Assembly (NCBI RefSeq): GCF_000717025.1
Contig: NZ_JNXG01000017.1
Coordinates: 124,001 to 188,000, forward strand
Reading direction: 5' to 3'
DNA length: 64,000 nt
Origin: Streptomyces atroolivaceus
GTDB taxonomy: Bacteria > Actinomycetota > Actinomycetes > Streptomycetales > Streptomycetaceae
Position numbers and translations under genes: made by a program
The notes under the pieces: model-generated
Database searches by the model: none
What the model saw: only the letters and a program-made list of their open reading frames with translations
Told to the model about the DNA's origin: nothing
Shown here: positions 32,579 through 41,884 of the stretch, in pieces
How positions within the stretch are numbered: the first letter of the stretch is position 1
How the letters are laid out: the number at the start of each line of letters is the position of its first letter

Positions 32579-33820
32579 CTACGTCTCGTCCCCCGTGCAG
32601 GCCTCCTCGAAGAAGTCGACGTTCTCGTGGAGCGACTTCATCAGCCGGTCCCGCTCCGCCTCGTCCACCTGGACGGGCGCGACCTGCGAGGCGCCGCCGA
32701 GCCGCCGGAAACCGCCCCGGTTCTCCAGCCTCCCCTCCACCCGCAGCGGCAGACCGACCAGGTGCGCGTGGCCTGCGATCCGGTACGCCTCCTCGTCGAG
32801 CTCCATCCGGACGTGCGCGACCTCCGCGCCTGCCAGCACCCGCAGCCGCACGACACCGGGGCCGCGCGGCCCGGAGCGGCGCAGCCGCACCACGGCTCCG
32901 GTGATCCGTACGGGAACGGCGGGTTCGTCCTGGAGGTAGCGCGCTCCCGCCAGCCGGAGGGCGGGCAGGTCGCCCGGGGAGAACTCGACGGGCTCGGGGC
33001 TCGCGGGGCAGCCCTCGGGGGTCCCGGCGGCGGGCGCCCAGGCAAGGGTGATCCTGGCGCACTCCGCTCCCCGGACGAGCGCGACGACCGCTTCCGTCAG
33101 TTCCCGGCTGACGCCGGCGGCGACCGCGGAGTCGAACGCCTCCGTTCCGCCGGTGGCCCGCTGGTAGTCGACGGCCTCACGGGCCGCGTGCAGCGCCGCG
33201 TAGAGCTGTACGGCGACGGCTCGCCCCTCGGTGACGGGGACGAACGCGGTGAGGCTGCGGCCGTCCGCCGCCGGTCCGACGAGCGTGCCGTCCAGGGCGC
33301 TCCGGGCCTTCCTGCGGTGGCGGGCCCCGTGGTAGCCCGCCCGGCCACGCACGGCGAGTGACCCGGCGAGGAGGATCTGCCGGGCCGCCGTGCGCAGCTG
33401 GTCGGAGCCGGCCCAGTCGGCGGCTCCCGAGGCACCTTCGGGGACGTCACGCCACCAGCGGATCTCGTCGCTGGGGACGGTGAGGGCGACCAGGATGTCG
33501 CGGGCGGAGGGCGCGGCGCTGCGGGTGAGCGCGGTGAGGGCCTCGGCGAGCAGTTCCTCGCCGTCGGGGAAGGCGGTGCTGTCCGGCACGAGCAGGCTGG
33601 TGCCGCCGGTGGCCGGGCCTGGCGGGACCCAGCGGCTGTAGCGGCCCTGGGCGCCTCCGCGCCGGTGCCAGCCGTGCCGCCGCAGCAGGGCTCCGAGAAC
33701 GGCGGGGTCGACACGTGCGGGGTCGGGGGTCTGCCCGGGCCCCGGCCCGCCGGCGTGGGGATGTGCACGGCTGCCCGCCGGAATCGTCCCTCCGGTGGGC
33801 TCGTCCGTCGACCGGTGCAT
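32579..33820 (-). CDS. Uncharacterised conserved protein, coupled to a DUF4365 gene
   Basis: A 413-aa soluble protein with no motif I recognise. The N-terminus (1-40) is Pro/Gly/Thr-rich. The middle has the ordered stretches WWRDVPEGASGAADWAGSD and GYHGARHRRKARSALDG, and the C-terminal third is strand-rich with LRLAGARYLQDEPAVPVRIT and LPLRVEGRLENRGGFRRLGG. The ATG at 33820 overlaps the stop of the upstream DUF4365 gene (TGATG), so the two are very likely translated together. Acidic residues cluster at the C-terminus (HENVDFFEEACTGDET). Function is unknown; the pairing with a nuclease-fold-like protein is the only clue. Confidence 0.75.
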   Translation of the reverse strand: MHRSTDEPTGGTIPAGSRAHPHAGGPGPGQTPDPARVDPAVLGALLRRHGWHRRGGAQGRYSRWVPPGPATGGTSLLVPDSTAFPDGEELLAEALTALTRSAAPSARDILVALTVPSDEIRWWRDVPEGASGAADWAGSDQLRTAARQILLAGSLAVRGRAGYHGARHRRKARSALDGTLVGPAADGRSLTAFVPVTEGRAVAVQLYAALHAAREAVDYQRATGGTEAFDSAVAAGVSRELTEAVVALVRGAECARITLAWAPAAGTPEGCPASPEPVEFSPGDLPALRLAGARYLQDEPAVPVRITGAVVRLRRSGPRGPGVVRLRVLAGAEVAHVRMELDEEAYRIAGHAHLVGLPLRVEGRLENRGGFRRLGGASQVAPVQVDEAERDRLMKSLHENVDFFEEACTGDET

Positions 33821-34419
33821 CAGGGTCTCCCTCCCGCCCCGACTCGGGCCATGATGTCGCAGAGTGCGCGGTCGTCGAAGATCCGCGAGGTCGGGATCCG
33901 CACGGTGGTCCGGTTCCTGCCCGTCACCGGGTGGCCGGCCAGGTTCGTCCAGTAACAGCAGTGCCGCAGGTCCAGCCGTTCGTGTCCGGCCCGCAGCCAG
34001 TCGTCCTGGCTGCGGGGCACGAGCATCACGACCAGGATCTTGTGCACCGACACGGGAGTACGCGCGAGCTTCACCAGATGGGCGTTGTCGAGGGTGAAGG
34101 AGAACGCGGCGCCGGGCGGGTGCGGGGGGATCTGGTAGGTGCATTTGAGCTGCACCTTGATGGTCACCTCGTCGTCGACGGTGTGGCCGGGGGCGCCGTG
34201 GCTGACGTGCCAGTCGATGCCGTTGTCGGGAAAGGGCTGCGAGAGCGAGCAGCCCGCTGCGGCTGCTACCGCGTGGAGGTAGCCCACCTGGAGGGTCTCC
34301 ATGCAGGCGGTGGTGGCGAGTGTGCCGCGCAGCGGTGGGGTGTTCCGCTGCTGCGGCGGCTTCACCCCGTGCTCATCGGCGCGGGCGGGACTCCCTGGGT
34401 TCGGCTGCGCGAGCGCCAT
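33820..34419 (-). CDS. DUF4365 domain protein (nuclease-fold-like)
   Basis: A 199-aa protein resembling DUF4365, a family with PD-(D/E)xK-like features. Candidate core residues are Asp in DNGIDWHVSHG (residues about 66-76) and the beta-strand TIKVQLKCTYQ (Q-x-K, about 87-97). The C-terminal part contains SRIFDDRALCDIMARVG. The start is ATG at 34419. The stop codon overlaps the next gene (413 aa). No toxin, methylase or helicase partner is nearby, so it is not a known restriction system, and its biological role is unknown. Confidence 0.75.
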   Translation of the reverse strand: MALAQPNPGSPARADEHGVKPPQQRNTPPLRGTLATTACMETLQVGYLHAVAAAAGCSLSQPFPDNGIDWHVSHGAPGHTVDDEVTIKVQLKCTYQIPPHPPGAAFSFTLDNAHLVKLARTPVSVHKILVVMLVPRSQDDWLRAGHERLDLRHCCYWTNLAGHPVTGRNRTTVRIPTSRIFDDRALCDIMARVGAGGRP

Positions 34420-34613
34420 GGCTCCGTGCCTTCCGGGCTGTGCCGACCGGTTGCCCGGTCTCCGCTGGCGGGCTGGTCAACTTCCTTGCCCGTCCCTTGT
34501 GTTGTCACCGCAGGAGCCGGGCCGTAAACGGCGTATCAGGCATAGGGTGCGGGTATCACCGAACCGGGCGGAGGAATCCCGTCATCCGCCCAGCAGGCGC
34601 GAGGAGTTCGGGG

Positions 34614-35339
34614 ATGACGCATTGGTTCGAGGGGCCGCTGGCGGCTTTTGACACCGAGACAACAGGCGTGGACGTCGAGGAGGACCGGATCGTCTCGGCC
34701 GCTCTCGTCGTCCAGGACGCTGCGGGCGGACGGCTCCGCGTCACCCGCTGGCTGGTCAATCCGGGGATTCCGGTGCCGCCCGGCGCCACCGAGATCCACG
34801 GCCTGACCGACGACCATCTGCAGCGCAACGGCCGCTGGCCCGCGCCGGTCGTCGAGGAGATAGCCCGAGCACTGGCGGAGCAGTGCGCGACGGGACGGCC
34901 GCTGGTCGTGATGAACGCGCCGTTCGACCTGACTCTGCTGGACCGGGAGCTGAGGCGCCACCGGGCCTCGTCGCTGGCCGGCTATCTGCGGAACAAGCCG
35001 CTGTGCGTGCTGGACCCCCGGGTGCTGGACAAGCACCTCGACCGCTACCGCAAGGGCCGCCGCACGCTGACGGACCTGTGCGAGCTGTACGGGGTGACGC
35101 TGGACGGCGCGCACGACGCGGCGGCCGACGCGGCGGCCTCCCTCGAGCTCGTGCGGGCCGTGGGGCGCCGGTTCTCCGCCCGGCTGGAGCGGCTGTCCCC
35201 GGCGGAGGTGCACTCGCTGCAGGCGGTGTGGCACGCGGCTCAGGCACGTGGCCTGCAGGCGTGGTTCGAGAAGAACGGCACCGCGGAGGCGGTGGATCCG
35301 GCGTGGCCGTTGCGTCCGGAACTGCCTGCGGCGGCCTGA
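34614..35339 (+). CDS. DEDDh 3'-5' exonuclease (DnaQ-like)
   Basis: A 241-aa single-domain exonuclease of the DNA polymerase III epsilon type. Exo I is AFDTETTGVD (Asp and Glu at residues about 12-14), exo II is VMNAPFDLTLLDREL (about 98-112), and exo III is the HDAAADAAASLELV stretch (His about 163, Asp about 168). All catalytic residues of the DEDDh type are visible. The start is ATG at 34614 with GAGGAG upstream. It may act in DNA repair or proofreading. A terminator lies 20 bp downstream. Confidence 0.9.
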   Translation: MTHWFEGPLAAFDTETTGVDVEEDRIVSAALVVQDAAGGRLRVTRWLVNPGIPVPPGATEIHGLTDDHLQRNGRWPAPVVEEIARALAEQCATGRPLVVMNAPFDLTLLDRELRRHRASSLAGYLRNKPLCVLDPRVLDKHLDRYRKGRRTLTDLCELYGVTLDGAHDAAADAAASLELVRAVGRRFSARLERLSPAEVHSLQAVWHAAQARGLQAWFEKNGTAEAVDPAWPLRPELPAAA

Positions 35340-35358
35340 TCCCGGCCCGGGGTACGCG

Positions 35359-35395
35359 AAAGCCGGTCCGTCGATGATGACGACGGACCGGCTTT
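35359..35395. terminator. Bidirectional terminator between the exonuclease gene and tRNA-Val
   Basis: Fifteen-base arms (35359-35373 and 35381-35395) with a 7-nt loop and A/T runs at both ends, serving the exonuclease (+) and the tRNA (-). Confidence 0.85.
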
Positions 35396-35402
35396 TCCCG
35401 GG

Positions 35403-35474
35403 TGGGCGATACTGGGTTCGAACCAGTGACCTCTTCGGTGTGAACGAAGCGCTCTCCCACTGAGCTAATCGCCC
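35403..35474 (-). tRNA. tRNA-Val (anticodon CAC), copy 1
   Basis: Cloverleaf on the minus strand: acceptor GGGCGAT/ATCGCCC, anticodon stem CTTCG/CGAAG with loop TTCACAC (anticodon CAC) and TpsiC loop TTCGAAC. CCA is not encoded. It is identical to the copy at 45266-45337. Confidence 0.96.
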
Positions 35475-35513
35475 GGGAACGGGTTGAACCATACAGGGCT
35501 CGGCGGTCTCCGT

Positions 35514-35960
35514 TCAAACCGCTCGGAGCCACGCCCTCAGTCCGCGGCGTCCGGCCCGCATCATGAGCGTGTGGTTGGCCCGGAAGACGAGGCGCCCGGG
35601 GACGGCGAGGCGGCGGAGCAGCGCCTTGCGTACGTCGGCCTCCTGTTCGTACACGATCCGGCTTCCGCCCTCGTGGGGGACGACGGTCCAGCGCGCCCAG
35701 CCGTCGAGGTCGCCGCTCATCTCCGCCTCGAGGGTCCGCGGGACGGAGTCGCCGCGACGCTGCCGCAGCGTCAGGACGAGGTCGTACGGGAGGAACGAGC
35801 GGAATCGCGCCGTGGCGGTCACGTCGTCGACACGGCTGACCTCGCGGACCTGCGGCCACCACCGCGGATAGTCCTCGGCGCGTTGCAGGGCGGCGTACAC
35901 GGCGTCGGGCGGTGCGGGCAGCTCCCACACACTGGTGAAGCGGTAGTGGTTCCAGTCCAT
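35514..35960 (-). CDS. SRPBCC family (polyketide cyclase/START-like) protein
   Basis: A 148-aa helix-grip fold protein. The N-terminal pattern YRFTSVWELPAPPDAVYAAL, then YPRWWPQVREV, is characteristic of SRPBCC ligand-binding proteins, and DLDGWARWTVVP continues the beta-barrel. The basic C-terminus (RAGRRGLRAWLRAV) is the terminal helix. It probably binds a hydrophobic ligand, but no substrate can be named. The start is ATG at 35960, divergent from the 816-aa membrane protein. Confidence 0.85.
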   Translation of the reverse strand: MDWNHYRFTSVWELPAPPDAVYAALQRAEDYPRWWPQVREVSRVDDVTATARFRSFLPYDLVLTLRQRRGDSVPRTLEAEMSGDLDGWARWTVVPHEGGSRIVYEQEADVRKALLRRLAVPGRLVFRANHTLMMRAGRRGLRAWLRAV

Positions 35961-36015
35961 GGCTCCAGTCTGCGCGCACGCGCCTACTCAGACCCGGAAC
36001 TGAGTATCCGGGCCC

Positions 36016-38466
36016 ATGCACGCCGTTGTGGCCGCCGCCACACTCCCGTACATGAGACATGTGCCGCCGCCCGCAGAGGAACTGGCTCTCCTCGATCACG
36101 AACTGGCCCGGCTGGACGCCCGTCGGCTGCAGCTGCTGAACCGTCGTGCCTGGCTGCTGAGCGTGCTGCGCGCTCCGGCCGTTCCGTCGCCTCCGCAGGC
36201 GCCGGCCGCCCGGTCCTTCGCCCCGCCGTACGCTCCGTCCACGTCCGGGCCCGCGTCCTCGCGCGGCACCCAGAACGTGCTGCTGGTCCTCGGTGGGCTG
36301 CTGCTGACGGTGGCGGCGATCGCGTTCACCCTGTTCAGCTGGGGCGAGATGGGCATCGCCGGCCGCTCGGCGGTGCTGGCGGCGGTGACCGCGGGCGCTC
36401 TGGTCGCTCCCGCGCTGCTGCTCAGCCGCTCCCTGCCCTCGACGGCGGAGGCGGTGGCCGCTCTGGCCCTGGTGCTGACGGTGCTGGACGCGGTCGCGCT
36501 GCACGCGGTGGCGGCGCCGGAGACGGACGGGCTCGTGTTCTCGGCGGTCGCGTCGACGGTCCTGGTGGCGGTGTGGACCCTGTACGGGCTGCTGCTCGGC
36601 CGCCTGCGGACGCCGCTGCCCGCGGCCGTCGTGGCGGGACAGCTGCCCCTGGTCCTCACCGCGTGGGCCGCCGGGGCGTCGGCGACCGGCTTCGGCTGGG
36701 CGCTCCTGGTGACGGCGGCGGCGGATGTCGCTGTGGCGTCGTGGGGCCGGGGGCTCGCGGTGCGCGTCACCGCGTGCGTCGGGGCGTTGCTGACGGGGCT
36801 GATCTCGCTAGCCCTCGGGCTGGGACTGTCCGTGTCGGCCGACGATGTGCTCGGGGCCGTCGGTCCGGGCGCGTTGCTGCTGGCGGGGGCCGTGGTGGCG
36901 GGGGGCGGGGCGTGGCGCGCGCCGAGCGGGACGGCCGTCCTCGGCGGTGTGGTGGCGGGTCTCGCGGCGGTGGCCGCGGTGGGCGGTGTGCTGGGTGCGG
37001 GGCTGCCGTGGGACTGGGCAGTCCTGGTGTATCTGCTCTCCGGCGCGGCGTTGACGGTGGTACTGCGCTTCCGGACCCCGCGGCCGGTCGTGTGGGGCGT
37101 CCTGGGCGCGTCGGCCTCGGTCGTGGCGGGCGCGGTGCTGTGGGCGGCGCCGGTGGTGGCCGCGGTGCTGCTGGGCCCGGCGTCGGTGACGGCGGAGGTG
37201 TGGTCCGGGGCGCCGGGGAGTTTCCGGGGGGCGCTGGGGCCCTCGGTGCCGTGGCCGGAGGCGACCTCCACCCCGGTGGTGCTCGCCGTGGCGGCGGGCC
37301 TGTCGGCCGCGCTCCACCTCCGGTGGCCGTCGGTGCTCCCGGAGAGGGGCCGGAGCGTCGCGGCGCCCGGTGGGGCGGTCCTGGCCTGGGGGGCGGTGCA
37401 CGCGCTGCTCGCGGTGACGGACGTGCCGTACGCGGTGGCCCTGGGCGTGGAGCTGCTGCTGGCCGCCGTGCTGCTGGCCCTCGTGACGCGCCGCGCGGCC
37501 GACGCGTTCGCGGTGACCTGCCTGGTGTGTGCGCTGGTGGGGTCCGCGAGCGTGGGACTGCTCGGACTGGCCTCCGAGCCGGCGACGTACGCGGTGTCAG
37601 GGGCGCTGGCCGTGCTGTTCGCGGGCTCGGCGACCGCTTCCCGGGTGCCCGTGGTGCGGTCGGTGCTCGCCTGCGCCTCGGTGCTGAGCGCGATCGCCGT
37701 CGCCGCCGCGGCGGGGGCGTCGCTGGGGTGGAACGCCCCGCACACGGCACCTCTGCTGCTGGTGGTGACGGCGGCGACGGCGCTGCTCGGGGCGCGGCTG
37801 CGGGAGCCCGTGGTGGCGGCTTCGGTGGAGCTGGCGGGGGTGTTCGCCGCGGTGGTGGCCGTGGTCCTCGCGATGACGGACGCGCCGTTCCTGGCCCTGG
37901 TGCTGGGGCTGTGCGGGGTGCTGGCCGCGGCCACGGCGCTGCGGCCGGAGCGGCGGCGCGTGGCGGGGTATGCGGCGGCTGCACTGTTCGTCGCGGCGGC
38001 GTGGGTGCGGCTGGCGGCTTCGGGGGTGACGGACCCCGAGGCGTACACGCTGCCCGTGTCCGTGGCCGCGTTCGCGGTCGGGTACCTGCGCCGCCGCGGT
38101 GACCGGGCCGCGTCCTCGTGGGTGGCGTACGGCCCCGCCCTGTCCATGACGATGGTGCCGAGCCTCGTGGTGGCGTGGGGCGACCCGCACTGGCTGAGGC
38201 CCCTGCTGCTGGGGGTGGCGGCGCTGGTGGTCACGCTGGCCGGAGCCCGTCTGCGTCTTCAGGCGCCCCTGGTGCTGGGCGGTTCGGTCCTGGCGCTGGA
38301 CGGGCTGCACGAGCTGGCCCCGCATGTGGTCCAGGTCTTCGACGCGCTCCCGCGCTGGGCGCCCCCGGCGCTCGCCGGGCTGCTGCTGCTCGCGGTCGGT
38401 GCGACCTACGAGCAGCGGCTGCGCGACGCGCGCCGGGTGCGGGAGAGCTTCGGCCGGATGCGCTGA
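36016..38466 (+). CDS. Multi-spanning membrane protein (SCO7613 C-terminal domain type)
   Basis: An 816-aa, very hydrophobic protein with about 20 or more membrane segments rich in Ala, Val, Leu and Gly. The N-terminal 40-50 residues form a cytoplasmic helix (EELALLDHELARLDARRLQL and LLNRRAWLLSVL). A Pro/Ala linker follows before the first membrane helix (VLLVLGGLLLTVAAIAFTLF). This matches a Streptomyces membrane family with an SCO7613-type C-terminus; its function is unknown. The first ATG is at 36016, but ATG at 36052 (MRHVPPPAEEL) may be the real start. It converges on the lyase gene, with 16 bp between stops. Confidence 0.8.
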   Translation: MHAVVAAATLPYMRHVPPPAEELALLDHELARLDARRLQLLNRRAWLLSVLRAPAVPSPPQAPAARSFAPPYAPSTSGPASSRGTQNVLLVLGGLLLTVAAIAFTLFSWGEMGIAGRSAVLAAVTAGALVAPALLLSRSLPSTAEAVAALALVLTVLDAVALHAVAAPETDGLVFSAVASTVLVAVWTLYGLLLGRLRTPLPAAVVAGQLPLVLTAWAAGASATGFGWALLVTAAADVAVASWGRGLAVRVTACVGALLTGLISLALGLGLSVSADDVLGAVGPGALLLAGAVVAGGGAWRAPSGTAVLGGVVAGLAAVAAVGGVLGAGLPWDWAVLVYLLSGAALTVVLRFRTPRPVVWGVLGASASVVAGAVLWAAPVVAAVLLGPASVTAEVWSGAPGSFRGALGPSVPWPEATSTPVVLAVAAGLSAALHLRWPSVLPERGRSVAAPGGAVLAWGAVHALLAVTDVPYAVALGVELLLAAVLLALVTRRAADAFAVTCLVCALVGSASVGLLGLASEPATYAVSGALAVLFAGSATASRVPVVRSVLACASVLSAIAVAAAAGASLGWNAPHTAPLLLVVTAATALLGARLREPVVAASVELAGVFAAVVAVVLAMTDAPFLALVLGLCGVLAAATALRPERRRVAGYAAAALFVAAAWVRLAASGVTDPEAYTLPVSVAAFAVGYLRRRGDRAASSWVAYGPALSMTMVPSLVVAWGDPHWLRPLLLGVAALVVTLAGARLRLQAPLVLGGSVLALDGLHELAPHVVQVFDALPRWAPPALAGLLLLAVGATYEQRLRDARRVRESFGRMR

Positions 38467-38482
38467 GGCATCTCCCGGACGG

Positions 38483-41227
38483 TCAGGGCATCTTGTCTCC
38501 GACCAGCGCGAGGTTCTGGATGGCCGCCAGGCCGTACAGGGCGGTGGTGTTGGTGCTGACCCAGGCCGCTTCGCTGCCCGGTACGGGCCCGGTGGGCCCT
38601 TCGACCTTCCTGGTGCTCCAGTCGGTGTTCTCCTTGTAGTCCCAGGTGTCCGCGCTGCTGTAGAACTGCTTCCACGCCCGGGTGGCCAGCGTGACGTCGC
38701 CGGTCCGTACGGCGGCGTAGGCGTCCTGCCGGGAGTGGCCCTGGAACAGCAGGAGCGTGCCGAAGTTGCTGCCGTAGCGGGCGGCCTGTTCGGCCTTGGT
38801 GGCGTTGAAGTAGCGGCAGTAGTCGATCCAGGCGGCCTCGAACGCCGGCATGTCGATCATGTCGATGAGCTCGGCGTTGAGCTCGACCAGGCCGAACATG
38901 GCCGACAGGTGCGAGACGCCGACCGCGGGCTTCTCGGCTATCGCGAACCTCCCGGTGTCGAGGTCGTAGAGGCCGACGCCCTGCACGAAGCCGTTGGGCT
39001 GGGCGGCGATGGTCTCCATGGTGGACAGGACGCGGGCCCTGGCCTTCTCCCACTTGGGTCCCCGCCGCTCCCACTCGGTGAGCCAGGCGGAGACCAGGCC
39101 GCTCCAGTCCGTGCCGAAGCCGATGGACAGCGCGTGGCGGTCGGGCGTGTAGGGCTCGGTGCGGATCTTGCGGATGGGGTCGAGGGCCAGGAAGGTCTCG
39201 TCCGAGTCGACGTTGGCGTGCATGAGGTCGCCGACGCGTTCGTCGGCGGTGAGGAAGTAGAACATGCGCCGGTAGGTGGTGTTGGCGATGCGCTGCTGCT
39301 TCGCGCTGTCGGCGTAGTGCTGGACCCCGTGGCGGGTGCCGAGGCCGGCCCACTTGCCGAGGTGGTAGACGTCGACCTCGCCGGTGTGCCGGGTCATGGC
39401 CTCGGCGAAGCGGTAGATGTCGGCGCGGCCGGAGCGCATGTAGGCGTACCAGAGCCAGAGGTCGGGCGAGAGTTCGGAGTTGTCCCAGGCGTAGCCGCCG
39501 ACGTCGTAGCACCACTGGTGGCGGGTCGGGTCGTAGGTGTGCATGATGTCGCCGTAGTCCCAGAAGCCGTACCAACGACGCATCTCCACCTGGTCCTTGT
39601 AGTACGTGAAGAGGAAGTCCAGGTGGTCCTCGATCTTCGACTTGGCGGCGGTGGAGCGGTCGGGCTCGGCGAAGAGGCCGCCGAAGACCTTCGCCCTGAC
39701 GAGCTGCTTCGGCGGGGCGGCGAGCTGGGGCGGTGTGCGTACGGCGTCGACCTGCTGGGCCAGTGCCTCGGGGGCGGGGGTGGACTCGTTGGCCCAGAAG
39801 AGGAGTTCGCTGGTCCTCGCGATGCCGTACGGGGTGCCGAAGCCGGGCTCGTAGTCCTCGTAGGTGATGTTGAGGCCTTCGAGCTGTTCGGGATAGGTGT
39901 CCTGTTCCATGCCGTCGTGGTAGAAGCGCAGGTCCATGGGCTGGGCTTCGGGCGACCAGAGCCAGAGGGTGACCTCGGCCTCGTCGGTGTGCGCGTCGCG
40001 GATGTCGAGCTGGGCGGGGTGCTTCTCCCAGAAGTCACGGAGCCCGAAGGAGAAACCGCCGCTGGGGCCGCCGACGTACCCGAATCCGGAGGCCCTCCTG
40101 CCGCCGCCCGCGCCGATCCAGCCGTGCCCCTTCTTCGTGCGCTTGCGCAGGCCGAAGCCGTCGGCGGTCAGCTGGGAGAGGGTGTAGTCGCCCCATTCGG
40201 GGATGTACTGGAGCCGGGTGGTGACCCGCTGGTCCCAGGTGGCGGGGTCGGGGAGCTTCCGACCGGCGAACTGCGCCTCGCGCACGGCCGCCCCTGGGTC
40301 GCGGCGCAGGCCGGTGATCCCCTTCACCGCTTCGCGCAGCAGCCCGGTGCCCTCGCCGCCGATCCGGATGTGGCGGTCGTAGGCCGCGTCACGCATGGGC
40401 ACGGTGAAGCGGACACCGAGGCCCCGGACGAAGTCGCCGCTCGCCTTGCCCGGCTCCTGGGTGCCGTCGTAGGTGATGGTGTGCACCATGCGGAAGGAGT
40501 CGGCACCGGCGTAGAAGTAGAGGCGCACGGAGAACGGCATCCAGGACCGTGAGCCCCTGCGGTGCTTGCCGTCGATGCGGACGACGGCACGGACGGGTCC
40601 GTCCTGTTCGACCACCGCCTCCCCGATGACGCTCTCGAAGCGCTCGTACTTCTCGTTGCCCTGGTCGCCGTCCTCGATCTCACCCTGGCGTACGAGGACG
40701 AGCCGGCCGTCGCGGGCGATCTCGGTGGAACCGCGGGTGACGGTCCTGACGAGCGCGGAGCCGTTCGTCCCGAGCTCGGCGGTGATCACGCCGGTGGACA
40801 CCGTGATCGTGCCGCCCTTGCGGACCGCCGTGACCTTCTTCGACGGAGCGGCCGGGGCACCAGGGGCGAGGGAGAACGTCTTGGCGGTGACCTCGGGCCC
40901 CACGGCGTGCGCGGTCCACTTGAGCGAACCGTCCGGCCAGTAGCCGATCGGCCAGGTCTGCACGGGGACGTCCTTGCCGTCGTCCGTGGACAGCGCGAAC
41001 GTCTGGTCCTTCGCGTACTGCCCCTTCGGCCAGGGCACGCCGAGCGTGGAGCCGGGCGCCGCTCCGAGGCCGCCGGACTCCAGCCAGGTCAGGGTGACGG
41101 GTTCGCCGCTGTGCTCCGCGCTCCCTGCGGCCGACGCGGGAGTGGCACCGAGGGACCAGCTGAACTGTGCGGCCGCGCCGGCCGCTGCCGCGGCCTTCAG
41201 GAGGGTTCTCCGGGGCATCCTGGACAT
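38483..41227 (-). CDS. Tat-exported exo-rhamnogalacturonan lyase family protein (PL26-like)
   Basis: A 914-aa secreted enzyme. The N-terminus carries a twin-arginine signal (MSRMPRRTLLKAAAAAG) with an Ala-rich core and a likely cleavage site after ATPASA (residue about 33). The mature part begins EPVTLTWLESGGLGAAPGST and GVPWPKGQYAKDQTF, and resembles the fungal exo-rhamnogalacturonan lyase PcRGLX family, with an N-terminal beta domain and a C-terminal alpha barrel (WYGFWDYGDIMHTYDP, about residue 555). Trp, Tyr and His residues abound, as expected for sugar binding. The adjacent ABC importer and DUF624 gene support pectin use. The family assignment is by motif memory and should be checked. 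Confidence 0.75.
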   Translation of the reverse strand: MSRMPRRTLLKAAAAAGAAAQFSWSLGATPASAAGSAEHSGEPVTLTWLESGGLGAAPGSTLGVPWPKGQYAKDQTFALSTDDGKDVPVQTWPIGYWPDGSLKWTAHAVGPEVTAKTFSLAPGAPAAPSKKVTAVRKGGTITVSTGVITAELGTNGSALVRTVTRGSTEIARDGRLVLVRQGEIEDGDQGNEKYERFESVIGEAVVEQDGPVRAVVRIDGKHRRGSRSWMPFSVRLYFYAGADSFRMVHTITYDGTQEPGKASGDFVRGLGVRFTVPMRDAAYDRHIRIGGEGTGLLREAVKGITGLRRDPGAAVREAQFAGRKLPDPATWDQRVTTRLQYIPEWGDYTLSQLTADGFGLRKRTKKGHGWIGAGGGRRASGFGYVGGPSGGFSFGLRDFWEKHPAQLDIRDAHTDEAEVTLWLWSPEAQPMDLRFYHDGMEQDTYPEQLEGLNITYEDYEPGFGTPYGIARTSELLFWANESTPAPEALAQQVDAVRTPPQLAAPPKQLVRAKVFGGLFAEPDRSTAAKSKIEDHLDFLFTYYKDQVEMRRWYGFWDYGDIMHTYDPTRHQWCYDVGGYAWDNSELSPDLWLWYAYMRSGRADIYRFAEAMTRHTGEVDVYHLGKWAGLGTRHGVQHYADSAKQQRIANTTYRRMFYFLTADERVGDLMHANVDSDETFLALDPIRKIRTEPYTPDRHALSIGFGTDWSGLVSAWLTEWERRGPKWEKARARVLSTMETIAAQPNGFVQGVGLYDLDTGRFAIAEKPAVGVSHLSAMFGLVELNAELIDMIDMPAFEAAWIDYCRYFNATKAEQAARYGSNFGTLLLFQGHSRQDAYAAVRTGDVTLATRAWKQFYSSADTWDYKENTDWSTRKVEGPTGPVPGSEAAWVSTNTTALYGLAAIQNLALVGDKMP

Positions 41228-41287
41228 GGTTGTGCCTCTCTCCGTGCGAAATTCGGGACAGGGGACGAACAGGGAAGGGTCTGTCTG

Positions 41288-41878
41288 TCAGAGCGGGAGC
41301 CGGCGCGCCCGCACCGCGGTGGCGGCGGCGGCGACGGCCCCGAGGACGGGGACGGCCAACGGCAGCACCAGTGCGCCGGACAGCACGACGACGGCCATTC
41401 CGCAGACGAGCAGGAAGGATCCGGCCGGGTCGCGGACCGTGTTGCGGCCCGCCTCGGCCAGGAGGGAGCGCCACAGGGTGCCCGGCTCCCAGCACGAGGC
41501 GGCGCGTACCACGGCGACCAGGAAACCGATCATGGCGAGGATGCCGACGGCGCCCACGAAGGGTCCGCCGGGCAGACCGGCCCGGACTGCCGCCAGGTCG
41601 AGCCGGAGCAGGGCCGCGGCTGCCAACACGGCCGCACCGACGACCCACCCGCCGCGGGCGGCGGCCCGGGCGTCGGCGGCGAACTCCCGCAGGCCCCCGT
41701 GCTCCCCCGCGAGGTAGCGGCGCAGGTGCCGGGTCCCCGCGGCGAAGGCCGCGGGGAACGTGAGCAGGGGCAGCGCGGCGACCGCGATCCACACGCCGAC
41801 GAGCAGACATTCGGAGAACAGGGCGAAGCGGTCCATGACGAGCGAACGCCTGGCCGGGGTGCGGGTCTTCGTCGCCAC
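41288..41878 (-). CDS. DUF624 (YesL-like) membrane protein
   Basis: A 196-aa membrane protein with four or five hydrophobic segments. The N-terminal helix region (LFSECLLVGVWIAVAALPLL, then FPAAFAAGTRHLRRYL) is typical of DUF624. In Bacillus subtilis the family member yesL is in the rhamnogalacturonan utilisation cluster beside an ABC importer, as here. Its exact role is unknown, perhaps in transporter assembly. The start is GTG at 41878, 6 bp past the permease stop. Confidence 0.82.
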   Translation of the reverse strand: MATKTRTPARRSLVMDRFALFSECLLVGVWIAVAALPLLTFPAAFAAGTRHLRRYLAGEHGGLREFAADARAAARGGWVVGAAVLAAAALLRLDLAAVRAGLPGGPFVGAVGILAMIGFLVAVVRAASCWEPGTLWRSLLAEAGRNTVRDPAGSFLLVCGMAVVVLSGALVLPLAVPVLGAVAAAATAVRARRLPL

Positions 41879-41884
41879 GGCGCG

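Noticed and set aside
36096..38234. A long antisense frame opposite the 816-aa membrane protein
   Set aside because: Ser/Thr/Ala-rich translation typical of a GC-rich shadow. The plus strand has clear membrane helices.
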